Positions 56,403 through 64,000 of a stretch of DNA of 64,000 nucleotides are shown here, piece after piece; the first letter of the stretch is position 1; each line of letters starts with the position of its first letter. Source of the DNA: Chromobacterium haemolyticum DSM 19808 (lineage in GTDB: Bacteria > Pseudomonadota > Gammaproteobacteria > Burkholderiales > Chromobacteriaceae); contig NZ_KL543995.1 in NCBI RefSeq assembly GCF_000711885.1, positions 244,010-308,009 of the forward strand, in the 5' to 3' direction. The notes beneath the pieces are model-generated. The model saw nothing but the letters and a program-made list of their open reading frames with translations. It made no database searches and was not told the origin of the DNA. The translations under genes were made by a program, and so were the position numbers.

Positions 56403-57587
56403 ATGCAACAGCAAGACATCGTGATCGTGGGCATGGCGCGCACCGCCATGGGCGGCTTCCAGGGCGCTTTGGCGGCCAAGACGGCGGCGGAGCTGGGCGC
56501 GGCGGCGATCCAGGCCGCGGTGGAGCGCGCGGGCGTGCCTGCGGCGGACATCGACGAAGCCATCGTCGGTTGCGTGTTGCCGGCCGGCCAGGGCCAGGCG
56601 CCGGCGCGCCAGGCGGCGCTGGGCGCCGGCCTGCCGCTGGCGGTGAACTGCACCACGGTCAACAAAATGTGCGGTTCCGGCATGAAGGCGGCCATGCTGG
56701 CCCATGATCTGCTGCGCGCAGGCAGCGCGCGGGTGATGGTGGCCGGCGGCATGGAGAGCATGAGCAATGCGCCCTATCTGATGACCAAGGCGCGGGCCGG
56801 CTTACGGCTGGGCCATGGCGAGATCAAGGACCACATGTTCCTGGACGGCTTGGAGGACGCTTACGACAAGGGCAAGTTGATGGGGGTGTTCGCCGAATGG
56901 TGCGCCGAGAAGTACGGCTTCAGCCGCGAGGCCCAGGACGCTTTCGCCATCGCCTCGCTGAACCGCGCTCAGGCGGCGATCCGCGACGGCCTGTTCCGTG
57001 ATGAAATCACCCCGGTGACAGTGAGCGGCCGCGGGGGAGAGCAGGTGGTGGATACCGACGAGCAGCCCTTGAAGGCCAACGTCGACAAGATCCCGACGCT
57101 GAAGCCGGCGTTCAAGAAGGACGGCACGGTGACGCCGGCCAACGCCAGCTCCATTTCCGACGGCGCCGCCGCGCTGGTGTTGATGACGGTGGAGGAGGCG
57201 GCGCGCCGCGGCTTGCGGCCGCTGGCCCGCATCGTGGGTCACGCCACCCACGCTCAGGAACCAGGCTGGTTCACCACCGCGCCGGTGGAAGCGATCCGCA
57301 AGCTGCTGGCCCAGGCGGGCTGGAGCGCCGGCGATGTGGATCTCTACGAGATCAACGAAGCCTTCGCCGTAGTGACGATGGCGGCGATGCACGACTTGGG
57401 CCTGCCGCACGACAAGGTCAACGTGCATGGCGGTGCCTGCGCGCTGGGCCATCCCATCGGCGCCTCCGGCGCGCGCATCATCATCACCCTGCTGTCGGCG
57501 TTGCGCCAGCGCGGCGGCAAGCGCGGCGTGGCCAGTTTGTGCATAGGCGGCGGCGAGGCCACCGCGATGGCGCTGGAGTTGCTGTAA
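56403..57587 (+). CDS. Acetyl-CoA C-acyltransferase (thiolase)
   Basis: This is a 394-residue thiolase. The acyl-accepting cysteine is C90 in NKMCGSGMKAAM. The catalytic His lies in NVHGGACALGHPIGASGARI and the second Cys in SLCIGGGEATAM. It is probably degradative, next to an acyl-CoA regulator. Its TAA stop at 57585-57587 is itself the target duplication of the next inverted-repeat element. Confidence 0.95.
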   Translation: MQQQDIVIVGMARTAMGGFQGALAAKTAAELGAAAIQAAVERAGVPAADIDEAIVGCVLPAGQGQAPARQAALGAGLPLAVNCTTVNKMCGSGMKAAMLAHDLLRAGSARVMVAGGMESMSNAPYLMTKARAGLRLGHGEIKDHMFLDGLEDAYDKGKLMGVFAEWCAEKYGFSREAQDAFAIASLNRAQAAIRDGLFRDEITPVTVSGRGGEQVVDTDEQPLKANVDKIPTLKPAFKKDGTVTPANASSISDGAAALVLMTVEEAARRGLRPLARIVGHATHAQEPGWFTTAPVEAIRKLLAQAGWSAGDVDLYEINEAFAVVTMAAMHDLGLPHDKVNVHGGACALGHPIGASGARIIITLLSALRQRGGKRGVASLCIGGGEATAMALELL

Positions 57588-57788
57588 GAGCCTGTTCACG
57601 ATCTTTTCGAGAGGGGTCATGACCCAAGGCTGAATCCGCCGTCAAATCGCTCAAACAGGGTAGCCGCTCAAGACCTCGGGCCTGCCACCCGACGGCAGGT
57701 TTGAAGAGGCCTGGGGCGCGTCGGATACGTGGCTTCCTGTGTATCAAGCCGTGTTTCAAAGCACGGACGAAAGATCGTACACAGGTTC
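57588..57788. mobile_element. Family 1-ended element with an unrelated interior (201 bp), TAA duplication at a stop codon
   Basis: The ends are GAGCCTGTTCACGATCTTTT and, read inward from the right, GAACCTGTGTACGATCTTTC, matching at 17 of 20 positions. TAA occurs at 57585-57587 (the thiolase stop) and at 57789-57791. The interior does not share the AGCGAGACAAGGCGAAAAC core of the other members, so it is either another subfamily or an internally deleted insertion sequence. Confidence 0.85.
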
Positions 57789-57822
57789 TAACCGCTTTTC
57801 AGGCGGCGAAGCTAGGCCGGGC

Positions 57823-59052
57823 CTAGCCCTCGGCCCACCAGCCGGGCCGGCCGCAGCGAAGCACCCCGCGCACCGGTTTGCGGCGGGCGATCAGCTCGGC
57901 GGAGCAACAGGCGTCCACCAGTGTCAGGTTGGCGGCGTCGCCGACCTGCGGCCATACGCGGCGGCCGGCGTCGTCCAGCGGCGACAGTCCGCGGGTGATA
58001 TGGCGCAGCGCGCGGCTCAGCGCGTATTCGTCGTTCCATCCGTGGCGTTCGCCCAAGCGGCTGGCGCGCTCGACGATGCTGCCGCTGTTGTACGGCGTCC
58101 AGTGGTCGTTGATGTTGTCGTTACCCAGGCTCAGCGGAATGCCGTGTGCGGCCAGGGCTTGCGGCGGCGGCATGGGCACATCGATGGGCGCGGCCGACAC
58201 GATGGCGATGCCGCTGGCGGCCAGCGCCGCGCACACCTGATCCAGCCGGCTCGGCTCCAGTTCTCCCAGGCAGTAGGCGTGGCTGACGCTGACTCGGCCG
58301 GCCAGGCCGGCGGATTCGCTCAGCCGCGCCAGGCGTTCCAGCGTGTAGGCGCCCAGTTCGCCGCGATCATGCAGATGCAAGTCCACCGGCGCGCCGTGTT
58401 TGACCGCCAGCTCCAGCGTGGCGTTGAGCGAGCGTTCGATGTCGCCGTCCACGCTGGCCGGGTCCACTCCGCCAACCACGTCGAAGCCGGAGGCCAGCGC
58501 TTGGTCCATCAGTTTGATCGTGTCGCCGGCCAGCAGGCCGTGTTGCGGAAAGGCCACCAGTTCGTAATCCAGCCAATGCCGGCGGCTGTCCAGCGCCAGG
58601 CGAACTTGCTCCATGGTGGCGAGGCCGGCCACCGGGTCCACATTGCAGTGCACGCGGGCGAAGGCGACGCCGCTGGATGCAATCAGGTCCAGCAGCGCTT
58701 CGGCGCGGCGCCGGGTGTCCGGCAGGAAATCGAGCAGAAAGCCCTGTTCCTCGCGGATGCGCTCAGCCACGCTGATGAAGGGGGTCGCGGCGCGCCAAGG
58801 GCCGCCGTAATGACCTTTGTCCAGGTGGATGTGCATGTCGGCGAAGGCCGGTAGCGCCAGCCAGCCGCATGCGTCGCGTCGCGGCCGGCCGTCGTCAGGA
58901 GGGGAGTCGAAGCGCATTTCGGCGATGCGGCCGTCGGCGATCAGCAGATGGGCGCGGCGGGCGGCGGTGGAGACGACTTGGCCGGCGGCGTCGCGTTCGA
59001 AGCCGTTTTCCAGCAATAGAGGGCCAAGCCAGTAAGCGGGGGGAGTCGTCAT
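57823..59052 (-). CDS. Amidohydrolase (cytosine deaminase-like)
   Basis: This is a 409-residue metallo-amidohydrolase. The N-terminal metal motif is FADMHIHLDKGH; further ligands occur in HLHDRGE and VSHAYCLGE, and a conserved SLGNDNINDHW segment lies late in the chain. It resembles cytosine deaminase and related N-acyl hydrolases, but the substrate is unknown. The start at 59052 follows AAGGA; the gene is divergent from the thioredoxin-like protein across 152 bases. Confidence 0.85.
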   Translation of the reverse strand: MTTPPAYWLGPLLLENGFERDAAGQVVSTAARRAHLLIADGRIAEMRFDSPPDDGRPRRDACGWLALPAFADMHIHLDKGHYGGPWRAATPFISVAERIREEQGFLLDFLPDTRRRAEALLDLIASSGVAFARVHCNVDPVAGLATMEQVRLALDSRRHWLDYELVAFPQHGLLAGDTIKLMDQALASGFDVVGGVDPASVDGDIERSLNATLELAVKHGAPVDLHLHDRGELGAYTLERLARLSESAGLAGRVSVSHAYCLGELEPSRLDQVCAALAASGIAIVSAAPIDVPMPPPQALAAHGIPLSLGNDNINDHWTPYNSGSIVERASRLGERHGWNDEYALSRALRHITRGLSPLDDAGRRVWPQVGDAANLTLVDACCSAELIARRKPVRGVLRCGRPGWWAEG

Positions 59053-59204
59053 GCGTGGTGTCCTTGCGGCGAAAGGGGCGGTGTCGGGCAGTGGAAACGC
59101 GACATTGGATTTTTTATCGCTAAGCACAGAAGCGATCGCACTTTATTACGTTCGAATAATTGCGTTAGCATGGTTCGACAACCCAACCATAAGAGAATTC
59201 TGCG

Positions 59205-60740
59205 ATGAAGCTTACCTTGATCTCGCTGGCCTTTGTCGCCGCCAGCCTGGCGCTGCCGGCAGAAGCCGCCTCCGCCCCTGCGGACGGCCACGCGCTGCCT
59301 CCCGGCATTGCCTGGCTGCAGGGCGACGTTCCGGCCGCTTTTGCCAAGGCCAAATCGGAAAACAAGCCGTTGTTCCTGTACTGGGGCGCGGTATGGTGCC
59401 CGCCGTGCAACCAGGTCAAGGCCACCATTTTCAACCGCCAGGATTTCATCGCCCGCACTCGCCAGTTCGTGCCGGTTTACCTGGACGGCGACAGCCCGGA
59501 CGCGCAAAAGCTGGGCAGCGAGTTCAAAGTACGCGGCTATCCAACCATGATTCTGTTTCGGCCGGACGGCGCGGAGATCACCCGCCTGCCGGGCGAGGTG
59601 GACCCGGAGCGTTATCTGCGCACGCTGGAACTGGGCCTGGCGGCGGCGCGGCCGGTGAAAGTCTTGCTGCAGTCTGCCCTGGCCGGCGATGCGTTGGCGG
59701 ATGGGGACTGGCAATTGCTGGCGGATTATTCCTGGGACACGGATCAGGCGCAGATCGTGCCGGAGAAACAAGTGGCGGCGACTTTGGCGCGGCTGGCGGA
59801 CAAGGCTCCGGCCCAGCCGACGGCCACTGCCTTGCGGTTGAAGTTGAAAGCGCTGGCCGCGGCGGCCAGCGAGGAGACGCCGGTGACGGACCGCGCGCAA
59901 GGGCTGGCAGTCGCGCGCGCAGCCTTGGCCCAGCCGCGCGTCAACGCCGACATCTTGATCAACAGCGCCGCCGACATCGTCAAGGCCTTGAGCGCGGAGG
60001 GGCCTGAGCGTTTGGCGCTGGCGGCGCAATGGGACGCCGCTTTGGACAAACTGGCCGTGGACGCGGGCTTGTCCACCGCGGACCGCCTGGGCGCCTTGTC
60101 GTCGCGGTTGGCGTTGGCTCGCTTGAACCAGCCCAAGGGCGAATTGCCGCGCGCCTTGCGCGAGGAGGTCAAACAGCGAGTGGCGGCGGCGGACAAAGCC
60201 ACCGGAAATCCCTACGAACGCCAAGCGGTCATCACCGCAGGCGCAGATCTGTTGACGCAAGCGGGCTGGTTGGACGAATCCGACGCGCTGCTCAAGGCGG
60301 AGCTGGGCCGTTCCCACGCGCCTTATTACCATATGCTGATCCTGGCTTCCAACGCTAAGCAGCGAGGCGACAAGGCCGCGGCGCTGGACTGGTATCGCCA
60401 GGCCTACGAAGCCGCCAACGGCCCGGCTACGCGTCTGCAATGGGGCGTCAGCTATTTGAGCGGGGCGATTGAGTTGGCGCCGGGGGATGAAAAACGAATA
60501 GAGAGCACCGCCAGCGCAATCTTCAAGGAAGCGGGCAGCACGCCCAGCGCCTTCTACGAACGCAACCGGCGCTCGCTGGAAAAAGCCGTAAACCGGCTCA
60601 AGGCCTGGGGCCGGCAGCAACAGCAGGCGGCGACGCTGGCGCGCTTGGCCGGACAGCTGGACGAGGTGTGCGGCAAGCTGCCGGCCGGCGATCCGCAAAA
60701 GCCGGTGTGCGAGGGTTTGGCGCAGTCCGCCCGGTCTTGA
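59205..60740 (+). CDS. Exported thioredoxin-like protein with long helical C-terminus
   Basis: This is a 511-residue periplasmic protein. A signal peptide ends near AEAASAPA. A thioredoxin fold at about residues 40-145 has the active site WCPPC (C65, C68) and a cis-Pro in RGYPTMILFRPDGA. The remaining 360 residues are mostly helical with no match I recognise, perhaps a repeat-type interaction domain. It may be an oxidoreductase with a dedicated binding domain. Confidence 0.85.
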   Translation: MKLTLISLAFVAASLALPAEAASAPADGHALPPGIAWLQGDVPAAFAKAKSENKPLFLYWGAVWCPPCNQVKATIFNRQDFIARTRQFVPVYLDGDSPDAQKLGSEFKVRGYPTMILFRPDGAEITRLPGEVDPERYLRTLELGLAAARPVKVLLQSALAGDALADGDWQLLADYSWDTDQAQIVPEKQVAATLARLADKAPAQPTATALRLKLKALAAAASEETPVTDRAQGLAVARAALAQPRVNADILINSAADIVKALSAEGPERLALAAQWDAALDKLAVDAGLSTADRLGALSSRLALARLNQPKGELPRALREEVKQRVAAADKATGNPYERQAVITAGADLLTQAGWLDESDALLKAELGRSHAPYYHMLILASNAKQRGDKAAALDWYRQAYEAANGPATRLQWGVSYLSGAIELAPGDEKRIESTASAIFKEAGSTPSAFYERNRRSLEKAVNRLKAWGRQQQQAATLARLAGQLDEVCGKLPAGDPQKPVCEGLAQSARS

Positions 60741-60741
60741 A

Positions 60742-61926
60742 TCAAGCCGCGGCGGCCGGCAACGCAGACAGCATCACTTTGTCGCGGCCGTGGTGCTTGG
60801 CTTGGTACAGCATGGCGTCGGCCTCGCAGAACAGGCTTTCCAGCGAAGCGTGGCTGCTGTTCAGACAGGCCACGCCCAAGCTGGCGGTGAAGCGCAGCTG
60901 CGCGCCGGCCTCCGGCAGCGGCAGTTCAATGCGGGCGATGGCGGCGCGCAGCCGCTCCGCCACCTGGCCCGCCTGCTCTCTGCCGGTATCCGGCAGTAGA
61001 ATGCAGAACTCCTCGCCGCCGTGGCGGCCGATCAGATCCGTTTGACGCGCTTGGCGTCGCAGGCAGTCGGCCAGCGCGGTCAGCGCCTGGTCGCCGGCCA
61101 GGTGACCGTGACGGTCGTTGATGCTTTTGAAATGGTCTAGATCCAGCACGATCAAGGACAGAGCCCGCCGCTCGCGCTGGGCCAGACGGAAGGCGGCCAC
61201 CGCCTCTTCATCGAAGCTGCGCCGGTTCAGCAAGCGGGTCAGGCTGTCGCTGCGTGATTGCTGCAACAACTGATCCATCGCCCGCTCGTACACCAGATAG
61301 AGCTGGCATACCACCACGCCGTAGCCGGACCACTGTGTCATCAACAGCAGCAGGTTCTGACGCTGGCCGGCGACTTCGATGTCCGGTTGTATGGCGGATA
61401 GCGCCAGCGCCAGTCGCGCCAGCTCCAGCAGCAGGGTCAGCATCGCCAGCGCCGAGGCCAGCGATTTGCCGGCGCGCGGAGAATCCTGTTCCGCCTGCCA
61501 CAGCCGCCAGGCGATCAAGCCCCATAGCAGACAGGCGCCCAGCGAAAAGATGGCGTGGCGGGCCAGTGCCGAATGTGCGAGGCCTTCGTGGATGAACAGC
61601 AGCAGGGGAATGAAGACCAGGGCCAGGCCCAAGGGTAGGCTGTAGTGGCTGGAGTGCTTGTAAAAACGCTCAATGCTGATCAGAACGTGCAGCGCCGCCA
61701 ACTGGATCAGCAGCTTGGCGCTGATGGAAATCAAGGCTGGGTCCAGATCCAGCGGCGCAAGGTAGAGCAGGCCGGCCGCCGCGTCCAGCAACCCGCCGAT
61801 GGCGAGTGCCAGCACCGCGGGTTGGCGCTGGCTGCGCTGCCAGAACAGGAAAGTGACCAGGGAGATGACCAGGCTGTAGCCGGCGGTGCAAGCCAGTGTA
61901 GTCCGAGGGTCGAGAAAAAGTGACAT
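60742..61926 (-). CDS. Membrane-anchored diguanylate cyclase
   Basis: This is a 394-residue protein with an N-terminal block of about six to seven hydrophobic helices (from residue 10 to about 215) and a C-terminal GGDEF domain. The active site RHGGEEFCILL is intact, and the I-site RQTD lies five residues upstream of it. The membrane part lacks a recognised periplasmic sensor and may resemble a MASE-type domain. Confidence 0.9.
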   Translation of the reverse strand: MSLFLDPRTTLACTAGYSLVISLVTFLFWQRSQRQPAVLALAIGGLLDAAAGLLYLAPLDLDPALISISAKLLIQLAALHVLISIERFYKHSSHYSLPLGLALVFIPLLLFIHEGLAHSALARHAIFSLGACLLWGLIAWRLWQAEQDSPRAGKSLASALAMLTLLLELARLALALSAIQPDIEVAGQRQNLLLLMTQWSGYGVVVCQLYLVYERAMDQLLQQSRSDSLTRLLNRRSFDEEAVAAFRLAQRERRALSLIVLDLDHFKSINDRHGHLAGDQALTALADCLRRQARQTDLIGRHGGEEFCILLPDTGREQAGQVAERLRAAIARIELPLPEAGAQLRFTASLGVACLNSSHASLESLFCEADAMLYQAKHHGRDKVMLSALPAAAA

Positions 61927-62093
61927 CGTGTTCTATGGGCAAAGAGCGTCCGGCAGGGTATCGGCCAGGCAAGCCGACGACAATAGCAGTCTATTGATAT
62001 TCATACAATTTCACTCTGAAATAAAACGCCGCCCCATGCCAAGGGATGCGGCGCGTGCGCTACAATTATTTCTTTTGATTGTTGGTTTGCATC

Positions 62094-62501
62094 ATGGACA
62101 AGCCGCGGTATCCGATCAGCGAGCGCGAAGTGGAATTCAGCGCGATGCGCGCGCAAGGCGCGGGCGGGCAAAACGTCAACAAAGTGTCGTCGGCGGTGCA
62201 TCTGCGCTTCGACGTGCGGGCCTCCTCCCTGCCGGAATGGCTGCGGGAGCGGCTGCTGGCCTTGCCGGATCAGCGCCTGAACAAAGAGGGCGTGCTGGTG
62301 ATCAAGGCCCAGCAGCACCGCACCCAGGAGTTGAACCGCGCGGATGCGCTTCAGCGCCTGCAAGCCTGGGTCGACGCCGCCAGCCACACTCCCAAGGCGC
62401 GCCGCGCCACCAAACCCACTTACGGCTCCAAGCAGCGCCGGCTGGCCGGCAAGACGCGGCGCGGCGAAGTCAAGTCCCTGCGCGGCAAGGTGGATCTGTA
62501 G
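62094..62501 (+). CDS. arfB: Ribosome rescue factor ArfB
   Basis: This is a 135-residue class I release-factor-like hydrolase that rescues stalled ribosomes. GGQ is at residues 24-26, in SAMRAQGAGGQNVNKV. The C-terminal tail is strongly basic (KPTYGSKQRRLAGKTRRGEV), as needed to enter the empty mRNA channel. I chose ATG 62094; a TTG at 62079 is an alternative. Confidence 0.94.
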   Translation: MDKPRYPISEREVEFSAMRAQGAGGQNVNKVSSAVHLRFDVRASSLPEWLRERLLALPDQRLNKEGVLVIKAQQHRTQELNRADALQRLQAWVDAASHTPKARRATKPTYGSKQRRLAGKTRRGEVKSLRGKVDL

Positions 62502-62584
62502 CCGGCCGCAACGGCTTCGGCGGAATCTTGGGAATGTATTAGTGTTAATGCTATAGACATGAGCGCTAAGGCAAGGGGACCGCT

Positions 62585-64000
62585 ATGCAAGGCTTGACGA
62601 TTCGGGTGCAGCTGCAGCTGCTGGCTTTCGGCGTAGTGGTATCCTGCCTGCTGATCGGCGCGGTTGGCTACCAAAGTACGGTGCACTTGGTGCGCAGTAT
62701 CAATGAATTGCTGGACAGCCAGGGCGAGGTGCGGCGACAGATGGATGCCGACATGATGCACGACGCGGTGCACGGCGATGTTCTGGCGCTGATGTTGGCG
62801 CAGAAAAATGGCGATCGCGCCGCGCTGGCCGAAATCCGCAAGGACGTGGACGAGCACAGCAAGCGTTTTCTCGGTGCGATGAAGGAAAACCAGGACAAGA
62901 TCAGCGATCCCGAGGCCCGTTCCTTGCTGCAGCAAATTCTGCCGGTGGTGGAACGCTATACCGGAGCGGCCGCCGCCATCGTAGCCGCTGGTTTTGACCA
63001 GCCGGAGCAGGCCGCGGCCAAGCTGAAGGACTTCCAGCAGGATTTCGCGCTGCTGGAGGACAAGATGGAAAAACTGGCTGACGCCATCGACAGCGGTTCG
63101 CGCCGGCAGAATGACAGCACGGTGGCGCAGGTGGGCGTGGCCGCCGTGATAATCATTGTGGCGGCGGTGGCCGCGGCTTTGCTGATGGCCCTGCTGTGCT
63201 GGTGGGTGGCGCGATCGGTGCTGCCGCCTATCGAGCGTTTCAAGGATACGGCACAACGTATCGAACGCAGCGGCGATTTATCCATCCGCGCTCATGTGGG
63301 GCGGCGTAATGAGCTGGGTGCCGCCATTGGAGAATTCAATACCCTGATGGACACCCTACAGGGCATTGTGGGCAAAGTGGGCCAGACTTCAGGCGCGCTT
63401 GGGGAGTCGGTCGACGAGATCGCCCAACTCACCCAAAGCGTGGAACAGGCCAGCCGTTTGCAAACCGATTCGGCGCAGTCCATGGCCGGCGCCATTCAGC
63501 AACTAGCCGACCATCTGGCCAGCGTGGCCGAGCATGCCGACAGCACTTTGCGCATCGCCGGCGAAGTGGGGCAATGCTCAAGCGAAGGCAGCAAGGCGGT
63601 GCAGCAGACCGTGGGCAATATTGGCAACCTGGCCGAAACCATTCATCACAGCGCTAACAGTGTGCAATTGCTGGAGGGCGACATCCGCAAGATAGGGGGC
63701 ATGGTGGACGCAATCCGCGGTATTGCCGATCAGACCAACCTTTTGGCCTTGAACGCGGCCATCGAAGCCGCGCGCGCAGGCGAATCCGGCCGCGGCTTCG
63801 CCGTGGTGGCGGACGAGGTGCGCGCGCTGGCGGAGCGCACCGCACAGGCGACGGCGGACATAGTCAACGTCATTTCCCAGTTGCAGGCCACCTCGGAGCA
63901 AGTGGTCAGCAGCATGGAAAACGGTGTGGGCCAGGTGGAGCAGGGCGTGGAACTGGTGAAGCAGCTGGGCGGCATGGTGGACCAGATCGGCAGCCAGGCC
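62585..64000 (+). CDS. Methyl-accepting chemotaxis protein, 3' truncated by window edge
   Basis: A chemoreceptor starts at ATG 62585 (AAGGGG upstream), and at least 472 codons lie within the window. Domain order: a membrane helix at about residues 10-30, a periplasmic domain of about 155 residues, a second helix at about 180-210 ([20 protein letters not shown]), HAMP, then the signalling domain. The tip [20 protein letters not shown] is present. It ends at the window edge, so the C-terminus and any pentapeptide are unseen. Confidence 0.93.
   Translation, partial: MQGLTIRVQLQLLAFGVVVSCLLIGAVGYQSTVHLVRSINELLDSQGEVRRQMDADMMHDAVHGDVLALMLAQKNGDRAALAEIRKDVDEHSKRFLGAMKENQDKISDPEARSLLQQILPVVERYTGAAAAIVAAGFDQPEQAAAKLKDFQQDFALLEDKMEKLADAIDSGSRRQNDSTVAQVGVAAVIIIVAAVAAALLMALLCWWVARSVLPPIERFKDTAQRIERSGDLSIRAHVGRRNELGAAIGEFNTLMDTLQGIVGKVGQTSGALGESVDEIAQLTQSVEQASRLQTDSAQSMAGAIQQLADHLASVAEHADSTLRIAGEVGQCSSEGSKAVQQTVGNIGNLAETIHHSANSVQLLEGDIRKIGGMVDAIRGIADQTNLLALNAAIEAARAGESGRGFAVVADEVRALAERTAQATADIVNVISQLQATSEQVVSSMENGVGQVEQGVELVKQLGGMVDQIGSQA

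Overview
The window is dense, GC-rich bacterial chromosome (my estimate is about 65% G+C by eye) with short intergenic gaps. It carries no phage, plasmid or rRNA genes. Gene content and order (a urt/ure urea cluster, a yciB-yciI-bolA-ppiC run, LiuR-type valine/acyl-CoA catabolism, two chemoreceptors) point to a free-living betaproteobacterium. Chromobacterium or a close relative in the Neisseriales fits best; this is inference from gene content, not a database match.

Layout. 1-6958: the end of a urea ABC transporter (urtD, urtE) running directly into ureDABCEFG and a HupE/UreJ nickel permease, all on the + strand with tiny gaps or overlaps. Together they import urea, hydrolyse it, and load nickel into the enzyme. 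7058-16138: a small P-loop kinase, a SRAP-type DNA-protein crosslink protein, fumC, acnA, a polyamine-type binding protein and an APC permease. 16197-24281: a chemoreceptor, tandem parvulin foldases followed by bolA, yciI and yciB, a stomatin/NfeD membrane pair, a 42-residue membrane peptide, a YigZ protein and a DHH phosphoesterase. 24362-29111: a HAD phosphatase, a ParA-like ATPase, guaC with a long leader, a MaoC protein, cutC and a cupin. 29164-36390: three periplasmic proteins including PheC (cyclohexadienyl dehydratase), a LuxR regulator divergent from a permease-DmpA aminopeptidase pair, and a GAF-GGDEF cyclase. 36696-49102: an SRPBCC remnant, tRNA-Ser(UGA), recN, nadK, a two-component system, an HDAC-like/msrA pair, DUF1653, a nucleoside hydrolase, GNAT, dusC and an MscS channel with a cyclic-nucleotide domain. 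49334-57587: a valine/branched-chain acyl-CoA catabolic cluster (mmsB, hydrolase, hydratase, acyl-CoA dehydrogenase, mmsA, hydroxyacyl-CoA dehydrogenase) divergent from a LiuR-like MerR regulator and a thiolase, with a near-perfect palindrome between them. 57823-64000: an amidohydrolase, a thioredoxin-like exported protein, a second diguanylate cyclase, arfB and the start of another chemoreceptor.

The most unusual signal is a set of short non-coding inverted-repeat elements. Family 1 elements are mostly 138-143 bp and begin GAGCCTGTTCA or GAACCTGTTCA; seven clear members are found, plus decayed remnants. Family 2 elements are 106-112 bp and begin GAGCCGCTAAC; there are two copies. Most clear copies are flanked by identical 3-bp TNA duplications (TAA, TTA, TCA). 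Several sit exactly on the stop codon of the preceding gene, and two pairs are packed side by side sharing one TAA. They look like MITEs mobilised by a transposase with TNA target preference; no such transposase is in the window.
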